DNA of 10,156 bases from contig JAAAOD010000240.1 in the NCBI GenBank assembly GCA_009908535.1, forward strand, positions 1 through 10,156, read 5' to 3'. The notes under the pieces were generated by a model. That model saw only the letters and a program-made list of their open reading frames with translations. It was not told where the DNA came from and did no database searches. Positions within the stretch are counted from its first letter, which is position 1. Each line of letters opens with the position of its first letter. Made by a program: the position numbers and the translations under genes. Source of the DNA: Verrucomicrobiota bacterium (GTDB taxonomy: Bacteria; Verrucomicrobiota; Verrucomicrobiia; Opitutales; Oceanipulchritudinaceae). Positions 5,044-10,156 of this stretch are shown here, piece after piece.

Positions 5044-6885
5044 TCAATCAAGCGGGAACTCGCCGCGATACTGTTCCGGATCGACGGCCTGATCGCGGTT
5101 GCGGGCCTTTTCGACAAGGAAGGAACCCATCACGAGCAGATCCATGTCTGTCCCGAGGAAGCAGCGCCAGGCGTCGTACGGCGAGTGAACGATCGGCTCG
5201 CCCCGGATGTTGAAACTGGTGTTGACGAGGACGGAACAGCCGGTCGCCGCCTCCCACGCCGTCAGCAGGCGGTGAAAGAGCGGGTTCCGTTCGGCATCCA
5301 CCGTCTGCAGGCGAGCGGAATTGTCCACGTGGGTGATGGCCGGCAGACGGGAACGGTCCGCCGCGAGGAGGGCGCGGATGCGCTCTTCCCCGGCCTCCGG
5401 GAGCGGGGCGGGGTCGACTTCTTTCAGGTACGCCTTCCGCACCTGTTCCACCAGAAGCATGTAAGGCGAATCGCCGTCGGTCTCAAAAATCTCCGCCGCC
5501 TTCTCCGCGAGGACCACCGGGGCGAAGGGCCGGAAGGATTCGCGGAACTTGATCTTCAGGTTCAGCACCTGCTGCATGCGCCGGTTGCGCGGATCGCCGA
5601 GGATGGAGCGGTTGCCCAGCGCGCGCGGCCCGTACTCCATGCGGCCCTGGAACCACCCCACGACCTTGCCCGCACGCAGGGCGTCAACCGTTCGCCGGAG
5701 CAGGTTCTCTTCGTCGGTGGCCTTCTCAAAGTGCGCTCCTTCCCGCCGCAGGGTCTCTTCGATCCGCCCGTCGGAAAAGCTTTCCCCGAGGAGAGAGCCG
5801 CGCATGGCGTCGCCGGAGGGTTGCGGGCGCTCCTCCCCGAAGACGGCATGGGCGCAGCGCAGGGCCGCGCCAAGGGCGCCGCCGGCATCGCCCGAGGCGG
5901 GCTGGATCCAGATGTCCTCGAAAAGGCCGGAGCGCCGCAGTTGACCGTTGGCGACGCTGTTCAGGGCCACCCCGCCGGCGAGGCAAAGCCGGGAGCTCCC
6001 CGTCAGCCGCCTCGCCGTTTCCGCCATGCGCAGGAGGATCGTCTCCGTCACCGATTGCAGGGAGGCGGCGAGGTCCATCGCCTCCTGCGTCAGCGGCTGG
6101 TCCGGCCGGCGCGGCGGTCCGCCGAAGCTGTCGTGGAATTTTCGCGACGTCATCGTCAGCCCTGCGAGGTAATTGAAGTACTCCAGCCGCAGAGTGAAGG
6201 AACCGTCGTCCTTCAGGTCGAGAAGCTCCGAGAGGATCTTCTCCCGGTGGACCGGCTTTCCGTAGGGGGCCAGCCCCATCACTTTGTACTCACCGCTGTT
6301 CACCCGGAATCCGAGGTAGTAGGTGAAAGCACTGTAGAGCAGTCCCAACGAGTGCGGAAAGGCCATGTCCCGCAGGATCCGCAGCCGGCTCCCGTGCCCG
6401 TGGCCGATCGTCGCCGTCTCCCATTCCCCCACCCCGTCGACGGTCAGGATGGCCGCCTCCGCGAAAGGACTCGGGTAAAAGGCACTCGCAGAGTGGGATT
6501 CGTGGTGACCGCAGAAAAGAACCGCCTTGCTGTAGCCGCCCCCCAGTTCCGAGCGGATCAGGTGCGGATGGTGGAGTTTCTCCTTCAGCCAGTTTGGCAG
6601 AGCGGCAAGGAAGCTTCCGAAACCCCGCGGCGCTGTCTGCAACCAGGTGTGCAGCAGGCGGTCGAACTTCAGCAGCGGTTTTTCATAAAAGACCACCGCG
6701 TCGAGGTCCTCCGCCCGGAGGCCGCCTTCCCGCAGGCAGTAGGCCACCGCTCCGGACGGGAACCGGGCGTCGTGCTTCACCCGCGAAAAGCGTTCTTCCT
6801 GGGCCGCCGCGACGATCCCGCCGTCGCGCACAAGACAGGCCGCGCTGTCATGGTAAAAGCAGGAGACGCCGAGGATCGTGGCCAT
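5044..6885 (-). CDS. NodU/CmcH-type O-carbamoyltransferase (SxtI-like)
   Basis: A 613-residue cytoplasmic enzyme expected to move the carbamoyl group of carbamoyl phosphate onto a hydroxyl of a small molecule or sugar through a carbamoyl-adenylate. Residues 1 to about 360 form the ASKHA/Kae1-like domain: HDSA at 12-15, QEERFSRVKHDARFP at 29-43, the metal-site histidines in GHHESHSASAF at 126-136, DGVGE at 150-154, SGEYKVMGLAPYG at 197-209 and CLAGGVALN at 301-309. Residues about 400-600 are the C-terminal carbamoyltransferase domain, with GRMEYGPRALGNRSIL at 414-429, SFRPFAPVV and NTSFN..GEPIVHSP at 555-569. Length and motifs are normal for the family and no key residue is missing. The ATG at 6885 has GAAGGAG seven bases upstream and begins one base after the GNAT stop. 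The acceptor substrate cannot be read from the sequence; SxtI, NodU, CmcH and TobZ act on very different acceptors. Confidence 0.95.
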   Translation of the reverse strand: MATILGVSCFYHDSAACLVRDGGIVAAAQEERFSRVKHDARFPSGAVAYCLREGGLRAEDLDAVVFYEKPLLKFDRLLHTWLQTAPRGFGSFLAALPNWLKEKLHHPHLIRSELGGGYSKAVLFCGHHESHSASAFYPSPFAEAAILTVDGVGEWETATIGHGHGSRLRILRDMAFPHSLGLLYSAFTYYLGFRVNSGEYKVMGLAPYGKPVHREKILSELLDLKDDGSFTLRLEYFNYLAGLTMTSRKFHDSFGGPPRRPDQPLTQEAMDLAASLQSVTETILLRMAETARRLTGSSRLCLAGGVALNSVANGQLRRSGLFEDIWIQPASGDAGGALGAALRCAHAVFGEERPQPSGDAMRGSLLGESFSDGRIEETLRREGAHFEKATDEENLLRRTVDALRAGKVVGWFQGRMEYGPRALGNRSILGDPRNRRMQQVLNLKIKFRESFRPFAPVVLAEKAAEIFETDGDSPYMLLVEQVRKAYLKEVDPAPLPEAGEERIRALLAADRSRLPAITHVDNSARLQTVDAERNPLFHRLLTAWEAATGCSVLVNTSFNIRGEPIVHSPYDAWRCFLGTDMDLLVMGSFLVEKARNRDQAVDPEQYRGEFPLD

Positions 6886-6886
6886 C

Positions 6887-7414
6887 CTATTTCTCCTTCA
6901 GTTCCTTTTCATAAAACATCGCTTTCCCCAATTTCGGATCCAGTTCATATCCGCGGAACCCGAAATTCCTGTAGGCCTGTTCCGCCACCGTGTTCCCCTC
7001 CAGTACTTCAAGGGTGAGTTTGCAGCAACCACGTTGGATGGCAAAGGCCTCCACCTCCTTTAATAAATCTTTGCCCAGGCCCTGCCGGCGGAGTTCCTTC
7101 GCGACCACGATGTCATGGATATTCAATACGGGTCGGCACTGGAAGGTCGAGAACCCTTCAAAGCAGACCGCAAGGCCGGCAGGCCGGTCATCCCAGTAGG
7201 CAAGGAAGACGGAACAGTGCGGCCGGCGCCTCAGTTCCGCGGCAAGGTTCCGCTTCGCGTATCCCGAAAGCTCCTGCCCGCCGCCCATCGGATCCATGGC
7301 ATACGCGTTGACGAGGAAAACCACCGCCTCCGCGTCCCTCGGAGAAGTCAAATCCGCCTTTCGTATTTTTCTCATCCGGGCCACAGAATGCAACGGGCGG
7401 CGGACCGAAGGCAA
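6887..7414 (-). CDS. GNAT-family N-acetyltransferase
   Basis: A predicted acetyl-CoA-dependent transferase of 175 residues. The acetyl-CoA pyrophosphate loop RRQGLG is at 109-114 after the strand LNIHDIVV (98-105), followed by the helix KDLLKEVEAFA and the strand CKLTLEV (131-137), with NTVAEQAYRNFGF at 141-153 closing the fold. The segments YAMDPMGGG (38-46) and FEGFSTFQCRP (85-95) mark a well-conserved GNAT subgroup whose acceptor I do not know. I chose the TTG at 7414 because an ideal AAGGAGGT lies seven bases before it. The first ATG (7375, giving 162 aa) has no such signal, although fold homology starts there. It lies directly before the carbamoyltransferase gene with a one-base gap, so the two are surely cotranscribed and probably act in one pathway. 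Confidence 0.93.
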   Translation of the reverse strand: MPSVRRPLHSVARMRKIRKADLTSPRDAEAVVFLVNAYAMDPMGGGQELSGYAKRNLAAELRRRPHCSVFLAYWDDRPAGLAVCFEGFSTFQCRPVLNIHDIVVAKELRRQGLGKDLLKEVEAFAIQRGCCKLTLEVLEGNTVAEQAYRNFGFRGYELDPKLGKAMFYEKELKEK

Positions 7415-7416
7415 GG

Positions 7417-7427
7417 GAATGACCTCC
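7417..7427 (-). promoter_or_regulatory. Strong Shine-Dalgarno sequence before a TTG start
   Basis: On the minus strand the sequence GAAGGAGGTCATTCCCTTG places a near-perfect anti-16S match seven bases before TTG at 7412-7414. This decides the start of the GNAT gene and implies strong initiation at a rare start codon. Confidence 0.7.
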
Positions 7428-7439
7428 TTCCCACGGTAT

Positions 7440-7492
7440 TGCCCGGGAAGAACACGGCTGCTCCAGCCTGTTTCGGAAAAGGGTCCCGGGCA
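7440..7492. other. Inverted repeat between the HAD and GNAT genes
   Basis: TGCCCGGGA at 7440-7448 and TCCCGGGCA at 7484-7492 are exact 9-bp inverted copies separated by 35 bases in the 93-bp gap upstream of the GNAT ribosome binding site. They could be a two-part operator or the base of an RNA stem in the leader. No T-run follows, so it is not an obvious terminator. Confidence 0.35.
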
Positions 7493-7507
7493 GAGTCGCA
7501 GGCTGGC

Positions 7508-8167
7508 TCATCCATCGCCGCAACGGCCTTCCGTTTCCTCCCGGTCTCTGACAAAAGCCCCGAATTCCGCAACCGATTCAAAGTAGTAATCGGGATTTTT
7601 CCGTTTGAGCCTTCTTCTTTCGGTTGTCTCCGCCCAGGCGGCTGCGACGATCTTGATGTTGGTGGTGCGACATGCGTCCACATCACTCGGTGAATCCCCC
7701 ACGTACAGATAGGACTCCCTTGGATCAGTCCTGCCCGCGATGATTTCCTTTATTTTCTCGGGCTTGACGGGCCCGTCCGGCGAACCGGTCCCGATATGGA
7801 CAAAGTAGTCTGTCAGGCCGTATTGCTCAAGGGTGAGGAGAGCGCTTGGACGCGCCTTCCCCGTTACCATTCCAATGAAGGAATTGCGGCTGCGAAGATG
7901 GTCCAGGATCTCCACGATGCCATCGAAGGGGCGGGGAAAGCCAGCATGCAGCTCGCGATACCAGAAGAGGTAATCCTCGAGAGCCTCATCGCAGGCATGG
8001 GGCGCGAGCAATTGAATGGTGCCCTCCTCGGAGGGTCCAAAGGTGGCCATGATTTCCTGAGCGGATACTTCTCTTCCAAGATGCGGCTCGAGGGCACGCC
8101 GGAATGCAGCGACGCACAGCGGCAGTGTATTGCCGAGCGTTCCGTCGAGATCAAAGATGTAATTCAT
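7508..8167 (-). CDS. HAD-superfamily hydrolase, phosphoglycolate-phosphatase-like
   Basis: A 219-residue soluble phosphatase of the haloacid dehalogenase superfamily. Motif I is FDLDGT at 5-10 (nucleophile D6, acid/base D8); an alpha-helical cap follows at about 15-80 (subclass I); motif II is VTGKARPSAL at 101-110 (T102); motif III is K135 in VKPE; motif IV is GDSPSDVDA at 157-165 (D158, D162). All catalytic residues are present. This resembles Gph/PgmB-type enzymes that act on small phosphorylated metabolites, but the substrate is not readable. I chose ATG 8167 because motif I should lie near the N-terminus; the frame is open to 8401 but those extra residues look random. No clear ribosome binding site precedes 8167. 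The gap of 93 bp to the GNAT gene, with an inverted repeat in it, leaves open whether this gene belongs to the same transcript. Confidence 0.93.
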   Translation of the reverse strand: MNYIFDLDGTLGNTLPLCVAAFRRALEPHLGREVSAQEIMATFGPSEEGTIQLLAPHACDEALEDYLFWYRELHAGFPRPFDGIVEILDHLRSRNSFIGMVTGKARPSALLTLEQYGLTDYFVHIGTGSPDGPVKPEKIKEIIAGRTDPRESYLYVGDSPSDVDACRTTNIKIVAAAWAETTERRRLKRKNPDYYFESVAEFGAFVRDREETEGRCGDG

Positions 8168-8625
8168 GATTGCCGGGAAATAAGGTGTATTCAGCAAAGT
8201 CACCGCCAGCGGCTGATGCGGGCATCCATTGATCAACCTCTTCCGCTTGCCAAGGTTCAATCCCCGGGGCCGGAAAATTGTCTGCGCTGTGCAGCTCCGG
8301 AGCGCGGCGGTCCATGTCATTGACGCGCGGAGGATTAAAAGGGCGGACTCCCCTCTCGTTTCCACCGTGTCCCTCTTCGGGAACGATCTGAAATGGTTCA
8401 CGATCGCCGACTACCCTTCGCCTCCTGGCAGACCGGCGATACCCGGATGGGGTCATGGATCTATCACTACGCCTACCTGCCTGCCCATACCGTCTCCGCC
8501 GCCTTCGCGCGCTTCCTCATCGAATACCGGGATTGAGCCCTCCCGGCCGCGCCCGCCGCATTCCTCTTTTGCCTTGCAACAGCCTGCGTCCTCGGGAGAT
8601 TTTCTCTACAAACCCCCTTTGATCG
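8168..8625. other. Spacer between the divergent HAD and GH30 genes
   Basis: Apart from the possible coding remnant at 8325-8536 I see no gene, RNA or clear repeat. The last 90 bp before the GH30 start should hold its promoter. A TTGCAA at 8574-8579 is a possible -35 element, but no good -10 stands at the right distance, and no purine-rich ribosome binding site precedes the ATG at 8626. Confidence 0.4.
8325..8536 (+). pseudogene. Possible C-terminal remnant of an unidentified protein
   Basis: Two overlapping frames together read like real protein: ADSPLVSTVSLFGNDLKWFT followed by IADYP in one frame and, after a one-base shift near 8414-8417, FASWQTGDTRMGSWIYHYAY, then LPAHTVSAAFARFLIEYRD and a TGA at 8534-8536. 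Aromatic-rich, low in Arg/Pro runs, it differs from the shadow frames around it. I do not recognise the family and no start signal is present. Confidence 0.3.
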
Positions 8626-10156
8626 ATGTTGAAAAAGCCCCTCTTTAGCGTGTTTGGTGTCCTCATTCTCGCCACCAGTGCCTTGCCCTCCGCCGTCGTG
8701 CGTCTCGACCCGGTCGTGGGAGGTCAGGTATTCCGTGGTTTCGGGACCTGCCTCGTACCGTGGGTCGGCGACATGGTCCGCCTTTACGAGACGCAGAGGT
8801 TCCAGGAGATCTACGCGACGGAGCTGAACTTTAATCTCCTGCGGGTTGACGTCATGCCGTACGTTCATCCGGAGGTCACGGACCCGGACGACATCCGCTA
8901 CCAGAACTTCAACATCCGCTCGGGCGGGCAGCAGCATGCGGACAATGCGCGGGCGGGGATTTTTCTCGACTTTGCCAGGGAGATCCACGCCGAGAATCCG
9001 GACACCCGGGTTCTCCTCACGGTCTGGAGCTTCCCGGACTGGATCAAAACCAACAACAGCCATCTCAATGGCGGCGCCCCGAAGCCCACGCATTACGAAC
9101 ACGCCGCCGCCCTTCTCACCGAGTATGTAAAGCAGTACGAGGACGAAGGCGTGCCGGTGCTCGGTGTTTCCTTCGCGAACGAGCCTCAGTTCCCACAGTT
9201 CTACAACTCGCAGGTCATCGATCCCGCCCCGTACGCAGACATCCTTTCCGTGGTCGGCAAACGGCTGGAGGACGCCGGCAAGGGCCATGTCATGATCTAT
9301 GGTCCGGAACACATGACCTCCGATCTGGGCCAAAACAAAAGTTACGTTCGTGCGATCACCGCCCACGAGGATGCCGCCGGCTATCTCGACGCCTTTGCCT
9401 CGCACGGCTACCTCGACGGCATCACGAGCGATCCCTCCTCGACCGCCGCGGCAAGGCTCTGGAACGAGATCGCCCGGCCCAATGGATGGGAATTCTGGAT
9501 GACCGAGGGCGGAACCGGCGGCCACAGCTACGACGCGTCTCTCGACGAGCTTGCCGGCATGATCCACCATCACCTGGCGGAGGCAAACGCGTCCGTCTTC
9601 ACACCGTGGCAGGTCTCCGGGAGCGAGCGGAGTGAACACAACCTCATGGAAATGAGTACCTTCACCCAAAAAACGCGCGCCATGCAGCACTACTCGAGCG
9701 TGATCGAAGCGGGCATGACCCACATCCCCACGACTTCGGACGGCAATGTGCGCACGACTGCTTTCGGCAACCGCGCGACCGGGGAACTCGGCATCGTACT
9801 CCTTAATGTTGAAAATTCGGCTGAGGAGGTGACCCTTGACGTCTCCTATCTCGACCTGGCGAATTTCGATGGGGTCCGGACGACCCGCGCATCCGCCTTC
9901 GAGGACCTCGGTACCATCCCCGTTTCCGATGGAACAGCGACCCTGACCCTGCCCGCCCGCTCCATCGTCAGTCTCTCCGCCGAAGACGTCAGCTTCGAAG
10001 ACATCCCGGTTTTCACGGTGAACAACGGCGAACGGCTGCTGCAGGTTCCCGGCTACGCAAGCGAGCTTTCCATCCCCGTCGCGATCGAGGACGAGGCCTA
10101 TCCATGGTCCGCTTCCCTTTCCTCGAGGCGCTGGGCGGAAATCGTGGCGGGCGAAA
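8626..10156 (+). CDS. Secreted GH30-family glycoside hydrolase (3' end beyond window)
   Basis: The frame is open for 510 codons from ATG 8626 to the right edge. Residues 1 to about 23 are a signal peptide: KK near the start, the hydrophobic run LFSVFGVLILATSAL, and a likely cut around Ala19 or Ala23. The mature part is a clan GH-A (beta/alpha)8 barrel of the GH30 type: FRGFG near the N-terminus, NLLRVDVMP, VWSFPDWIKTNNSHLNGG (the GH30 W-S-x-P-x-W-[MI]-K-T-N signature), acid/base Glu186 in FANEPQF and nucleophile Glu294 in WMTEGG, 108 residues apart. Residues about 375-455 match the usual GH30 beta-sandwich (GELGIVLLNVEN to PARSIVSLSA). A further beta-rich segment starts at about 460 and runs off the window, so the protein is longer than a plain GH30 enzyme. 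Likely targets are beta-linked glucans, xylans or fucosides; specificity cannot be read. An in-frame TGA at 8620-8622 fixes the start at or after 8626. Confidence 0.92.
   Translation, partial: MLKKPLFSVFGVLILATSALPSAVVRLDPVVGGQVFRGFGTCLVPWVGDMVRLYETQRFQEIYATELNFNLLRVDVMPYVHPEVTDPDDIRYQNFNIRSGGQQHADNARAGIFLDFAREIHAENPDTRVLLTVWSFPDWIKTNNSHLNGGAPKPTHYEHAAALLTEYVKQYEDEGVPVLGVSFANEPQFPQFYNSQVIDPAPYADILSVVGKRLEDAGKGHVMIYGPEHMTSDLGQNKSYVRAITAHEDAAGYLDAFASHGYLDGITSDPSSTAAARLWNEIARPNGWEFWMTEGGTGGHSYDASLDELAGMIHHHLAEANASVFTPWQVSGSERSEHNLMEMSTFTQKTRAMQHYSSVIEAGMTHIPTTSDGNVRTTAFGNRATGELGIVLLNVENSAEEVTLDVSYLDLANFDGVRTTRASAFEDLGTIPVSDGTATLTLPARSIVSLSAEDVSFEDIPVFTVNNGERLLQVPGYASELSIPVAIEDEAYPWSASLSSRRWAEIVAGE

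Noticed and set aside
4565..5117. N-terminal extension of the DUF5989 gene to 5117 (251 residues)
   Set aside because: The added residues are the shadow of the SxtJ-family gene in another frame. DUF5989 proteins are about 50-70 residues, and the ATG at 4562 fits.
4924..7017. Very long plus-strand open frame of 697 codons
   Set aside because: It is antisense to the carbamoyltransferase, whose motifs are unmistakable on the minus strand. The product is Arg/Gly/Pro-rich without any recognisable domain, a typical GC-rich shadow.
8254..8265. GGTTCAATCCCC resembling a tRNA T-loop
   Set aside because: No flanking T-stem pairs, and no anticodon, D arm or acceptor stem can be built on either strand.
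8168..8401. N-terminal extension of the HAD gene to 8401
   Set aside because: Motif I must lie within the first residues. The extra 78 residues look random and have no supporting ribosome binding site.
8473..9723. Minus-strand open frame of 416 codons across the GH30 region
   Set aside because: The plus strand encodes a GH30 enzyme with both catalytic glutamates. The antisense product has no coherent domain.
1..10156. CRISPR array, insertion sequence, or phage/plasmid genes
   Set aside because: No regularly spaced repeats, transposase-like frame, integrase or terminal inverted repeats with target duplication were seen.

Overview
This window is GC-rich bacterial DNA with no rRNA, tRNA, CRISPR array or transposase that I can see. 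The gene set suggests a heterotrophic Gram-negative from the Verrucomicrobiota or a related group: a secreted GH30 glycosidase, a Gfo/Idh/MocA oxidoreductase remnant, a fused PAPS synthetase and palindromic intergenic repeats. That taxonomic placement is inference only.

Layout. (a) 2-496 (+): C-terminal end of an unrecognised coiled-coil-rich protein that enters from the left edge. (b) 504-531: a palindromic repeat between convergent genes. (c) 528-2240 (-): bifunctional ATP sulfurylase/APS kinase, which makes PAPS from sulfate. (d) 2328-4111 (+): a gene graveyard. It holds a truncated, frameshifted, internally deleted and nonsense-bearing Gfo/Idh/MocA oxidoreductase; a second protein fragment joined directly behind it; a hairpin-rich non-coding stretch with a second copy of the palindrome; one intact 79-residue gene (3724-3963); and a dead DUF5989 (SxtK-like) gene. 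(e) 4362-8167 (-): a compact gene string, HAD phosphatase, GNAT acetyltransferase, NodU/CmcH-type carbamoyltransferase (SxtI-like), SxtJ-family membrane protein and DUF5989 (SxtK-like) membrane protein. The last four are nearly contiguous and probably form one operon. (f) 8168-8625: no intact gene, with one possible decayed coding fragment. (g) 8626 to the right edge (+): an exported GH30 glycoside hydrolase, cut by the window end.

How they may fit together. The best-defined system is the carbamoyltransferase-SxtJ-DUF5989 trio, the same set and order as sxtI-sxtJ-sxtK in cyanobacterial saxitoxin clusters. The two small membrane proteins have no assigned biochemical role. Their strict partnership here suggests that a carbamoyl-transfer step is organised at the membrane. 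The decayed second DUF5989 gene on the opposite strand, 250 bp away, suggests that another such locus once existed here or was brought in. PAPS synthesis, carbamoyl transfer, GH30 and the sugar-oxidoreductase remnant are compatible with modification or turnover of a sulfated or otherwise decorated glycan, but no sulfotransferase or glycosyltransferase is present in the window to confirm this.
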